Source of the DNA: Erpobdella octoculata
Taxonomy: Eukaryota; Annelida; Clitellata; Hirudinida; Erpobdellidae
Direction: 5' to 3'
DNA: 64,000 nucleotides
NCBI GenBank assembly: GCA_963978895.1
Contig: OZ022243.1
Coordinates: forward strand, 16,140,289-16,204,288
The position numbers and the translations under genes are program-made. How positions within the stretch are numbered: position 1 is the stretch's first letter; each line of letters opens with the position of its first letter. Positions 1-10,135 of this stretch are shown in pieces. The notes under the pieces were generated by a model. The model was not told the DNA's origin. It did not search any database and was given only the letters and a program-made list of their open reading frames with translations.

Positions 1-376
1 TTATAAATATTTATACATATCTGCAGTGTGATTGTATATTTCAGTAATGATAAACAAGCGAAAACATGCGTAGAAACAGTTTTTCTTCGAAGAAAATTTT
101 CTGTGCAAAAATTTGCGTGTCACAATAAGCTTCTTCCATGAGCCTAATTTCTTGTTTCATTCCGCGCGTTGTTGCTGTTGCAATGCACAAGTATTGAAGC
201 TAGCATCTGAGGTTTCATTTCAAAACAAAACATAAATGACATATTATTAAATCAAATTTTTTTTACAATTTCTTAAAATTGTGTTGAATTTCTTATTTTA
301 AATATTAAATGTATGTATTTAATAAAGTATATAACAATAGTAGTTTTTTAAGTTTTTTAACATAGTTTATATTTCC
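1..376. other. AT-rich DNA, nothing recognised
   Basis: No coding-like ORF, RNA or repeat was recognised on either strand. Homopolymer-rich AT sequence. Confidence 0.6.
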
Positions 377-574
377 GTGAAAAAAGTTTTAAAAGACGAC
401 AAAACTGTACAGGATCTGAGCAAATCTGTACAGAATCTGTACAAATATATACAGGATTTGCACAAATATGTACAGGATCTGTACAAATCTGTACAGGATC
501 TCTTCAGCACGCCACAAAAACCAAACATTTCTTTCCATACATTCCGGCAAATGCAGATAAAACTCAAATCATAA
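377..574 (+). repeat. Short minisatellite of about 20 bp with an open frame
   Basis: About six imperfect copies of a unit resembling CTGTACAGGATCTGTACAAA lie at roughly 400-510. One plus-strand frame stays open for 65 codons and reads as a repeated VQDLYK-like heptad, a coiled-coil-looking peptide. The minus strand is also open, as expected when a short unit lacks stops in several frames. No splice context, homologue or other coding signal is visible, so a tandem repeat is the best description. A small real ORF is possible but unsupported. Confidence 0.6.
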
Positions 575-802
575 AACGTTTTCCTTTATTTTGAACGATG
601 CCTAACAAAAAGAATAAATTATTTTGCTTTTTTCCAATAGAAAACATAAAAAATTGATAACAAAATTTATTTGGTAGAAAATGGTTCAATCTCTGGAAAA
701 GAAATATTTGTTAAAAAATAAAAACAATCAAAATTTCTGAAAAAAAGAAAGAAATTGTTTTGACCTTTATATTTATTCTAAATTTTACATCTATATGTAC
801 AT

Positions 803-1224
<422 letters not shown>

Positions 1225-1250
1225 TTGGTGTCTAGAAGTTGATTACAAAA

Positions 1251-1934
1251 ATGGTTTTGAAAGCATTGGATGAGTTTTGGCCGAGTGAATTGAAAGACGA
1301 GCTGGAGAAACGTGGCCTGAGCGATACAGGTAAAAAGGAAAAACTTAGGGAACGCCTCATAGCTGCGTTAGTGAATGAAGGCTATGGGTCTGACGACGAT
1401 GAATATTTATTCGATGTTGACGAGGAAGCTGTAGTTAACCGGAGAAAGTTGAAAAGAAAATTGCTGGAGCAAGAAAGACAGCAGGCGAGAGAAAACACGG
1501 CAGCACAGGGAAATACAGGAGAAGGAATGATTCTTGGCGGTCAGGTTGGCCACGAGAACAGAGTAGCAGAGGCAGGTGTGGCGCTGCTGTCAGGAAATAA
1601 CAACAGAGAAGATGAAAATGGGGGTGTTTCTGGCAGTGGTTTGCCTGAGTGCGGACTGGACGGTGCGACTTTTGAGAGTTTGGTCACAGGAATGGCTGAG
1701 ACAGTGGTGGATACGGTTCTGGACCAGGGGGTTGCTGGTGAGGAAAATGATGTGGGTTGCTGCGGCGAAACCCAGTGTGAACTGGAGTCCACCAGCTGTG
1801 TCTCAGAGCATGTGACAGATGACGGCCGTAGAGACTACACAGGTCAGGTAGAGGGCAGTAAAAAAGATGTGGTCCAATTTTGTGGCGGGACGCCGCTAGA
1901 GTTGGCCCTGTGGCTGAGTGTTGCCGGACTTTGA
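1251..1934 (+). CDS. SAP-domain Gag-like protein of the gutted element
   Basis: The ATG at 1251 lies 26 bp after the LTR end and matches the Gag start of the related copy at 6835, so I prefer it to any upstream non-ATG start. The first ~40 residues form a SAP motif (LKDELEKRGLSDTGKKEKLR), a DNA-binding fold that these elements carry at the Gag N-terminus. An acidic patch (GSDDDEY) and a basic, glutamine-rich helix (KLKRKLLEQERQQARE) follow. The remainder is Gly/Glu/Ser-rich and resembles neither the capsid nor the zinc knuckle of the full-length element. The frame closes at 1932-1934. Further open pieces in other frames (1880-2164, 2137-2448) suggest that frameshifts broke a longer reading frame. 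It probably makes no functional capsid by itself. Confidence 0.55.
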   Translation: MVLKALDEFWPSELKDELEKRGLSDTGKKEKLRERLIAALVNEGYGSDDDEYLFDVDEEAVVNRRKLKRKLLEQERQQARENTAAQGNTGEGMILGGQVGHENRVAEAGVALLSGNNNREDENGGVSGSGLPECGLDGATFESLVTGMAETVVDTVLDQGVAGEENDVGCCGETQCELESTSCVSEHVTDDGRRDYTGQVEGSKKDVVQFCGGTPLELALWLSVAGL

Positions 1935-2439
1935 CAGATTTTGAGGAGGTCGTCGGATCCGTTGGAGAGGTCCCGGTGTGTGGTGATGACGTTTGTGATG
2001 CGGCTTCCGGACAGGGTGTTTCACGGTTTTTGCATTGCGGATCGGATATGTTGGGTGGTCGTCTGTTCCGGGACATTGGGGTGGGGTTGGACTTTGAGAA
2101 AGTAATTTTGGAATACATGGAGCGGAGCTCCAGGCAATGTCTGCTGATCGGGGCGCTTTTGTGAGTGATGCCACCACGGATGAATTGGCTGAGAAGGTTG
2201 ATGCCCTGGATGTTGCGGAACAACACGAAAGTGCTTCTACGGATGCTAGTGCTTCAGCTCAGAGCGGTTCAGTTAATGAGTTTGTGTTTTGGTGGTGGCT
2301 CGCGGGAGTGGAGATGGAGTTTTGGACGGTCGAACAGTTTTGCATCGACGACAACCTTGTGTTTGGGGCTGGAGGAGCGGTGGAAGATCGAAAACTGACC
2401 GTGTCGTGCAGTTGTGGCTTCGGTTGCGTGGAGCCGTCG

Positions 2440-2699
2440 CTAACCTAATGGGTGCCCGCTGTGACCGACAGTCATATATGAAAAACGATTTGGCATTGTA
2501 TTCAAGCCCACAAAACCGAATCGGAAGATCGCACAGGCTCCAGCGAGACTGGAAGAAACTGTGTCAAACGGTCAAGAGACTTGACCATGTTGTTTGCGAA
2601 TTGCTGTCAAGGCCACTAGTGAAGATCAAGGTATTTTGTGTTTCTGGCCGAGTCGCATTTCTCAAAAGCGAATATGCTGTTTGGGACGAACAGGATTAA
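2440..2699 (+). pseudogene. Integrase C-terminal remnant
   Basis: The frame CDRQSYMKNDLAL...SSPQNRIGRSHRLQRDW...SEYAVWDEQD lines up with the last ~85 residues of the polyprotein at 25.49-25.74 kb, which has YDRQSNMKEF, NPQRKIGKSPKLQQDW and TVRDEQD. The DDE core upstream is absent. Some residues of the GPY-type module have drifted, and its GPY motif is lost. The piece shows that the element descends from a complete pol-bearing copy. The stop is at 2697-2699, followed by the polypurine tract. Confidence 0.8.
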
Positions 2700-2709
2700 G
2701 AAGGGGTAG

Positions 2710-2875
2710 TGTTATATCTACGGTTATAGTTTTATTATCAAAGCTTATTCACATCAGAAAGACATTATTATTATTATCATTATATTAGAAGGTATGAAAC
2801 AGACTTATCTAAGCTTCATTTTATAATCATCCAATAAACTACAAAACCATTCTAGCAAGCCAGATATACGTTTCG

Positions 2876-2880
<5 letters not shown>
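2710..2880 (+). repeat. 3' LTR of the gutted element
   Basis: Starts TGTTATATCTA after the AAGAAGGGG purine tract and aligns with the 5' LTR. The terminal ATTACAACA of the 5' copy is replaced by TA repeats, so this end is eroded. Confidence 0.82.

Positions 2881-2952
<72 letters not shown>
2878..2952. repeat. (TA)n microsatellite
   Basis: About 75 bp of pure TA fused to the end of the 3' LTR. The following ~330 bp to 3280 show no recognisable feature. Confidence 0.95.
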
Positions 2953-2954
<2 letters not shown>

Positions 2955-3279
2955 ACTGCGAATGGCTGTAACATCATTTCCTGTGGAGTAGCACAGAATA
3001 CGGGTATTTGAAACAATTTTGCACGATTCGTAGCAAGTACCTGCCTATTGACAACAAATATTCGCATCGCGTCAAACAAAATACATTAGTATTGTCCTGA
3101 ATACGTAAAAAACTTCAAAATCGTTTATTTTATTTGAAAAATTTTATTTTAAAATTTTTTATTCATATTATTTAATTTGTTTTTAATTCCATTCATACTC
3201 TTATTTTTTTGTCAAAAATTCAATTTATAATTTTATTCGTTTTAAGTCGTTTCATTATCAGAAGTTGTAGTGATAAAAA

Positions 3280-3665
3280 TACAACTAATTGTATTGGTAT
3301 TTCTATTGATAAATATACAACTAATTGGGCTGGTATTTGTATTAATAAATATACATCTAATTGTTTGGTATTTGCATTGATAAAGACACAACTAACTGTA
3401 TTGGTATTTGTATTGATAAAAACACAACTAGTTGTATTTGTATTTATATTGATAAATATACAACTAATTGTATTGATATTTGTATTGATAAATATACAAC
3501 TAATTTTATTGATATTTGTTTTGATAACATGCACCTTAATGCGTTAGTATTTGTATTAATAAATATAATCTAATTGTTTGGTGTTTGTATCGATAAATTT
3601 ACAACTAATTATACTGGTATTTGTATTGATAAATATAGAAAAAGTTGTGTTGGTATTTGTACTGG
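3280..3665 (+). repeat. 36-bp minisatellite
   Basis: About ten diverged copies of a unit built on TTGATAAATATACAACTAAT followed by TGTATTGGTATTTGTA. The period is divisible by three, so frames stay open and read as repeated CIDKYTTNCIGI-like peptides on the plus strand and INTNINTISCIF-like peptides on the minus strand. I regard these as a by-product of the repeat and not genes. Confidence 0.9.
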
Positions 3666-4186
3666 AAGTTCAACAAGTAGTGTTGTTGATGATCATCACG
3701 ACGGTACCATGGCAACGGCATTGTTGACAAAATTGTGGGATGACGTAGGCTGGCAGTAACGATGCTTTTAATAATGTTGACGATGTTCATTTTATTACAG
3801 GAAGATTACAATTAAGATCAATTTTTGTTTTGTTTTTTAGTAAAAAATTAGTTTTTCATCAGTTTTTTTCTGCTTAATAAAACAGTATAGTGTAATTAAA
3901 TGAAGTGATTCATATTGAATAGCTAACTTGTGAGACAATTTATAGAAGAAAACACACTGGTTCGCTGTGTGAAACATTTCGGTTTACTCTAAAAAATAAT
4001 TTATTTCTTGTTTCTAAATACATTAACTTGTATGAATAAAATAAATATCAATATAATGAATTGTACTTGTTTCCATTCAGACAACAATTCAGAACATTCC
4101 AGAAAAAATTTTACAGACCACCACCAGGTTAGCACATAAATAAATTTTTTATTATTTAAAACAAATTGAAATTTTATAAAAACTGT
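3666..4186. other. Unassigned AT-rich DNA
   Basis: No ORF, repeat or RNA recognised. Confidence 0.5.
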
Positions 4187-4187
4187 A

Positions 4188-4406
4188 ATGTCGGATGATG
4201 TTCTTCTTAACCGCTTAGAAGACACTTGTAATATTCGCGTTCAGCAGCTGCTAAACTTTCTTGCAATCTCAGAGTTTCGCTTTGTTCGAGAGTCTCAGTT
4301 GATGGGAGACGTTGAAACACCTCGTAGGAGATTCAATTTTCCCCAATCCGCTCTCCGTGATTTCATAAAAGCATCATCGACTCAAGTTACTGGAAGGATG
4401 GAGTAA
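4188..4406 (+). CDS. Hypothetical 72-residue ORF
   Basis: ATG at 4188, stop at 4404-4406. The composition is more protein-like than the surrounding AT-rich DNA: mixed charged and hydrophobic residues, an amphipathic start (MSDDVLLNRLEDTCNIRVQQ), an FLAISEF core and a basic TPRRRFNFP stretch. I recognise no family. It could be a short gene, one exon of a gene, or a scrap of an unknown transposon. No promoter or splice site is evident. About 450 bp of unremarkable DNA follows. Confidence 0.25.
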   Translation: MSDDVLLNRLEDTCNIRVQQLLNFLAISEFRFVRESQLMGDVETPRRRFNFPQSALRDFIKASSTQVTGRME

Positions 4407-4880
4407 AAAGTAAAGAAGAGGAAAGATAAGTGAATGAAAAAGTTCTACCTGGAATGAGAGTGTTAATATCGAATGTTTTAGTGTCAAATATTTTACGGGA
4501 AAATCTAATTGCAACTGAACTATTACTCTTTGTTGATGCCAGGGAAGCCGCTTGATTGATGGCGTGGAAAATATCGAGAAAGTGAAATTGAAGTTTTGTT
4601 TTTTGTTTTAAATAAAAAATAAATTTCATAACATATTCAAGAAAAACAAGAAATTTCATCGTATGATTTTTCAACTCGGTCGAACATTTTAAATTAATAA
4701 AACTAACAAATATTATTTTATTGATTTTATAAAAAACACGTTTCAGTTGGTTTTATGTTTCATTTCTGTAAAGCATAAAATCGGAAAGCGGCGTTTATTT
4801 TCACACGGGAGGTTTCTATGGATACGAAGGAAGCGAAAGTCTGTTATGAAATTGATTTTGCATTGAGAAAGATTTAAAGA

Positions 4881-4942
4881 GCACGTGGGGGGTCAACGTG
4901 GGGGGGGGGGGGGTCAACGTGGGGGGGTGGAGTCAACGTGCA
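4881..4942 (+). repeat. G-tract cluster with short tandem repeats
   Basis: The word GTCAACGTG(G)n occurs three times, with a run of 14 G in the middle. Several G-runs within about 60 bp could form a G-quadruplex. The next ~550 bp (4943-5500) hold nothing recognised. Confidence 0.7.
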
Positions 4943-5511
4943 GAAGTCATAAACCGAAGAAAACTGACTCCTCCCATTTTTTTATAGTATAAATTCCGAG
5001 TAATGAAGAATGTTGAGACGAGGTGCGAGAAAGAAAGAAAAATTTGCTGATGGTCGGCGATGTAAAAATCCTTTGATGTTTTATTAATATCAACAGAGTG
5101 CTTTGTGAATTTTTTTCAGAATTTGAAAAAAACATGAAAACAATTTATTTTCTAAAACAAATAATTTTGAGAAAACATCTGCAGGTTGATCCGTAGTATA
5201 CTTATGTACTTATGAAAATATTCACACAACATTATTCACGCTTTTTCTTAAAATTAATTTTTGTTTTTACTTTTTCATTATAGTTATAAAATGTTTTTCT
5301 TTAAAACACATCTTTTTTCTCTGTTTTTTATTTTCTTTTTTTCTCTCTTTATTACTCATCCTCAATCATTTTATCTAAAATAAATCATTTCTTTTTCAAA
5401 AAATGATTTTCGCACAATTATTATCGTGCATCGTGATCTGAATGTATTTACAACTAAAAGCCGTCAAAGATGTATTTTATTAAAATCTTTGATTTTATCA
5501 TTGTTACCATC

Positions 5512-5707
5512 ACTACTATGATCATTATCATCATCATCGTCGTCGTCATCATCATTATCATCATCATCATCATCATCATCGTCATCATCGTCATCATCGT
5601 CATCATCGTCATCATCGTCATCATCGTCATCATCGTCATCATCGTCATCATCGTCATCGTCATCGTCATTATCATCGTCATCGTCATCATCATCATCATC
5701 ATCATCA

Positions 5708-5757
<50 letters not shown>

Positions 5758-5925
5758 GTCGTCGTCGTCATCGTCATCGTCATCGTCATCGTCGTCGTCG
5801 TCGTCGTCACCATCACCGTCACCGTCATCGTCATCGTCATTGTCATCGTCATCGTCATCGTCATCGTCGTCGTCGTCGCCGCCGTCATCGTCTTCGTCAT
5901 CGTCGTCGTCATCATCACAGTGATG
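5512..5925 (+). repeat. Complex TCATCG/TCATCA/TCG array
   Basis: About 400 bp of triplet-phased CAT, CGT and CGC words. Both strands are open because the unit is a triplet multiple, giving V/I-rich and T/M-rich pseudo-peptides. CpG is abundant, in contrast with the flanks. Confidence 0.95.
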
Positions 5926-6660
5926 ATAGAGATGACAGAGACCAGTTCATATTTTGAATTTATCAACAGAGTCGCACGTCATAATCTACCAAGATTGATC
6001 GGCTATCATTTTGTCTTTTTCCTAAAACAATTTAAAAAAGCGAATTAGTTTGTTCTTGAACATTTTTATTAGGCATTTATATTAAAAAAATTAAAGAAAT
6101 AATGAAAATTAATCATAAATTGTTTTCTAAACGTCACAATGACCCGGGTTGACCAAATGATTAAAGATATTTAATTGATATGTCTGTACAAACATATCAT
6201 ACGGCGTGTAGAAAATATAATTAGAAAATATTAGTATGGAATCCATTCTATTCCATACCGATTATGGGTTAATTGAAACTTACATTCAGGCACAATGAAA
6301 ACTTTAGAAACAAGAATCTAGAGTAAATTTAATAAGCCTAAAAATATAATATAACAAATAGATTACCACCCCAAGTTTTTTTAAAAGAAATCACAGAATT
6401 TTAAATCTATTGAAATTCAGCATTGAGCTGACAACAAAAACAAATTTTAAGTTTGTACGAAGATATTATTTATTGTAGTTTAAATACGTCAAATCAACAT
6501 CGATTTGAGATTATATTTGCATTGTATCCTGGAGAAAGATTTCAGCACAACTTTAAGTAAAACTTGTGATTTTACAGATGTGAAATTTTTACGGAACAGT
6601 CATATGCAGCATGCAGCAAGGGTGTCTCCAGTTTAATGGGGCAGATATATATTCTTAAGC
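5926..6660. other. Unassigned DNA with one small hairpin
   Basis: Around 6235-6260 TATGGAAT and ATTCCATA form an 8-bp stem with a 7-nt loop. No coding or transposon signal was seen. Confidence 0.5.
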
Positions 6661-6679
6661 TTTTCCCGTCTGTTAATAG

Positions 6680-7400
6680 CCCTAGACGTATTTATAAATA
6701 TTGAGAGAGAAAATGAAACTAATCAGGGCTTCATTTCTTCATCTCTCAATAAACTACAAAACCATTCCAGACAACCCCGTACACGGTTTGACGATATTAT
6801 AACAAATTGTGTCAGGAGCGGGATATTTTTAGAAATGGTTTTGATTACATTGGATGAAATACAAAACTTGGATTTAAAAGGGCAGCTTTTTCTGAGGAGT
6901 TTATCTGCTGTTGGCAGAAAGAACGAATTAAAAGAAAAGTTAAAACAATTTATCGAAGCTGAAAGAGAAGATCCTGTTTCTTTTGAGTTTGAAATCAAAA
7001 GTCCAATTGAATTAATGACAATGATGCAAGTGGAAAGCAAAGCAGCGCAACGAAAAATTGAAGAGTTAATTTTTGACGATCGGCTTCGCTTATCAGAAGT
7101 TGAAAACAGAATCAATAACCTGGAGAAACCAGTGAAAGACAACATCGAAGAAATCAAAAATAGAATTGAAAGCAACATGGAAACAGGATTAAACAACTTG
7201 GTCAAACAGGTACAGACTGTTTGCCAAGTTCAAGAAAGAATCCATTTTTTGAGCATGCCAAGACCCACATTTTTTATGGCACTGTGTCATGGTCTGTCTA
7301 CAAAGCTTAATTTGAAATTGCTGTCAGGAAGAATAACTGCTAACCAGCCAGCAGAAAGCGGAAAATTTGGTATTTTCTCTAAAAGTAGAAAAACAGGAAG
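6680..7400 (+). mobile_element. Truncated gypsy relative: LTR end plus partial gag
   Basis: The block around 6745 (AATAAACTACAAAACCATTC) matches the LTRs of the element at 926-2880. The LTR ends ATTATAACA at 6804. A primer-binding site like that of the full-length copy (TTGTGTCAGGAGCGGGAT) follows, then gag. Similarity to the full-length element stops near 7385, in the capsid region. No pol and no certain 3' LTR follow, so this is a 5' fragment or a deleted copy. Confidence 0.8.
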
Positions 7401-7449
7401 CGTTATAACAACTGTTACTCTGTACCCTAGCCAAATTGCTAGGTCTTGA
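6835..7449 (+). pseudogene. Truncated Gag with SAP domain
   Basis: ATG at 6835. Residues 1-40 form a SAP motif (LDLKGQLFLRSLSAVGRKNE). A coiled-coil segment follows (AAQRKIEELIFDDRLRLSEV and the helix after it), nearly identical in layout to the full-length element but with one AAQ heptad instead of five. The start of the capsid-like region is then recognisable (TKLNLKLL; compare YKAQFEIA in the full-length copy) but shifted in frame, and the last ~40 residues are unrelated. The frame stays open to 7449. The SAP region is intact here, which helps locate the frameshift in the full-length copy. Confidence 0.75.
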
Positions 7450-9320
7450 CTTTTGGACCATCTAACCGGGTTAGTGTAACAGTTATATCGTTATATGTTA
7501 TTAAATCTTTTAATTTGTAGTATGCAACAAATCTGAAGTCATTTAATAAAAAAATCGGATCCCCAGGACCCCCCTTTATCCGTCCCTGATGGGATCGTTG
7601 GTAGGTTTTTTTCCAGAAATTATCCAAAAGCGTTAATTTTTTTTCTCCTAAAATACCTGATGACTGGTGGGGGGGTAGTGAAATTTTCCGCGCCGAAAAA
7701 AAATTGGCCAGCGCAACAATTTTGTTAACGTCTCAAATTCAACTCAGCCGCAAATAAATGTTGTAGCCCCAGCTCAAGTCAAAAAAATTCAGCGCCGTTG
7801 AAATGGGTCTAAGATGTACTACAACATATATAATAAATGGCTATTTAACAAAGATACATTCACATCAATCTTTCTCTGATTTTATCATTGATTAAGCCAG
7901 TTTATGTTTTGATTCAGTACAATTTCTTTAGAATATATTTTTGGATGGGGCGGGGTTTAACTACAGAATTTCCTATAATGGTAAACAAACATAAATAATT
8001 TTGCAATAATGTTTTTTTAATTTACACCAAATCAAGCTGAGTATAACTCAGGCATTAATTTTTTTTTGAATATTTTCGTTGATAAGTTCTAGCACAACCC
8101 CCCCATTTTGAGTATGCTTTTGGACAGACATACACTTGTACACGCCGAATATTATGATTGCATCCATTTAAACAATTAAATTATTGGATTACGTTTGTGT
8201 GGTTCAAACCCCGGAAACCCTCTCCCGTGGTAGCACAACTGCATCAATCACTACTCCCAAAAAACTTGCCAATAGAGGCACGGACTATAAAATTTATTTT
8301 AAAAAACAAAAAGAAGTCATCTGTTATTTTTTTCTACTGAAGTGAAATATAAAATAGTTATTTTTGCTAAGATTTAGTGACAATTTATTACTGGCAAATT
8401 ATTCAAAAACAAGGATTAATTCAGAGTTTATTTTAGACGACATTTGATTGAAGTTGGTGCCTAAAGCAAAAGCCTTAATGTCATCAGCAAAGAGAATAAA
8501 ATAAAAAATGGGAAACCTGGCATATAAATATATATTATAATTTTTTGTAATTTTTTTATCAACTGTCTTGGCACAAAAAACGTTTCTACACAATGCACAA
8601 AATTCACGGCTCTTTAAACCATGCCATAAACAAGAATCAAGCTTTCATGTCTTCTTTTAAGTTACACATTGGAAGCATTAAATTTTACTTTTTGTTTTCC
8701 TGATATAAAAATTTAGGAGAACAGTAAAGATTCCTATTAAAAATTTAATTTCTCTACTGAGCATTATATATAAATATATTCTTGCAATTATTCCTGTTGT
8801 CGACTTTAATAAGACTTTAAAGTTTGTGGGTTCTTTGCAACTATTAGATTGAGATATATAAGTTGAATATTGGAGGAGTTTCAATTACATAAATTGAAGC
8901 TTATAATATCTTATTCAGAAAATTTCTTTTCTAAAATAATTAAATTTAGTTTAACCCTGTTGAGATCCAATGTTGGGATATATAGTGCAAAAAGCGAAAT
9001 ATTTCTTTCTAAGTGGCATGGAAAAGTTTGAAAACACTATTCGTGCCCATGGGTGTCAAAACCAGATGACGGGAGAAATAAATTCCCCCAACAATTTGGT
9101 TGGAGAAAAATATAGGCGTTATTTCCCTAATAATAGCTTTTGTGAAGCGTACAAATTACTAGTCTAGTTAAAAATTAATTATTATAACTTTGATATAATT
9201 TGCTTTACAATTTGGCATAAAGTGGGAAAGGCCTGACTCAGGGATTTAGATATGATTTTTTAAATAAAAGATTCTGGTTATAGCACACATGATTTGTTTT
9301 TTTTTTATTTAAATTTATAT
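7450..9320. other. Mostly unassigned DNA; possible transposon end at 7554-7590
   Basis: GGATCC...ATCCGTCCCTG at 7556-7590 resembles the end of the hAT-like MITE at 12298-12459, but no partner end or target duplication was found. The rest is AT-rich with short chance ORFs (8158-8340, 8399-8593, 8970-9167) that resemble nothing. Confidence 0.35.
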
Positions 9321-9327
9321 GCAAAAA

Positions 9328-9440
9328 CGACCGAGAATGAGAGAACGACCGGGAACGGGAAAGCGACCGGGAGCGGGACAACAAGCGGGGAAGAAAACGG
9401 GAACTAGTGAAAAAACAGCAACGCCGGTTAAACCCTCTAG
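9328..9440 (+). mobile_element. Helitron 3' fragment (18-bp-repeat family)
   Basis: Units like GGGAACGGGAAAGCGACCGG lead to a degraded GCAACGCCGG terminal sequence and a CTAG end at 9437-9440 followed by T. The body is the same as the tails of the composite Helitrons at 13.6 and 36.7 kb. The 5' end is missing. Confidence 0.65.
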
Positions 9441-9599
9441 TCTATTTATAAAAGTGGTTTAGATAGACATTTTATCATTATGTGTCTGCTTTCATTTAAT
9501 TGATAAATATAACGAGCTATAAAACATGCTGACCCTGAAAATCTTATGCATGGTAGTACATCTTCCAATTATTTGATTGAAAACTTAAAACCTAATTTT

Positions 9600-10135
9600 T
9601 TCAAAGTGTTGAAATTAAGTATCTATATTTTCCAAAATAAAGACACGTGATTCACCATTTCTTGAAAATTTGATTTCGTGACCTCAAACGTAGAGTGAAA
9701 AATAAAGTAAAATGTTTTTTTTAAATAACTGCCACTCAGAAACTAAAAATACTACACATACAAAATTTTGTAGTTAGATACTACTTAGAAGGTAAAGTTA
9801 CGCATGTTTTACCAATTTTTATAGTTTGGCTTTCGGGACTACAAATGTAGGGTGGACAAAAAGAGTACTTGGTTGAAAACTCAATAACTGCAATTGTGAA
9901 AACATTAAATTTAGTATAGACGGGTTTTCTTTAAAACAATTGGATACGTGTTTCATTATTTAAAAAAAAATATTCTCTGAGCTTTGAGGTTTTGGTCCCG
10001 TTAAAACTGGTTGAGTCCAGTCCAGTTCAGCACGGAATGGGCCCGGCCTTAACTTTTGTGCTTATGAAACAAGCCGGTTTGGGTCTGAAATTTTGTGTCT
10101 AAATAAGAAGACAGGCCTGGCATTATTAAAGTGGT
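9600..10135 (+). mobile_element. Helitron internal fragment (GGCCGGGC family)
   Basis: Shares blocks in order with the minus-strand Helitron at 60743-63350: GACTACAAATGTAGGGTGG, TGCTTATGAAAC and GTTTGGGTCTGAAATTTTGT. It shares more distant blocks with the complete copies at 34.1 and 43.5 kb. Neither terminus was found. It serves as a natural empty-site comparator for the piggyBac insertion at 61043. Confidence 0.65.

Noticed and set aside
5454..6048. Long V/I-rich and T/M-rich ORFs on both strands
   Set aside because: Triplet-phased TCATCG array. Both strands are open because the words lack stops.
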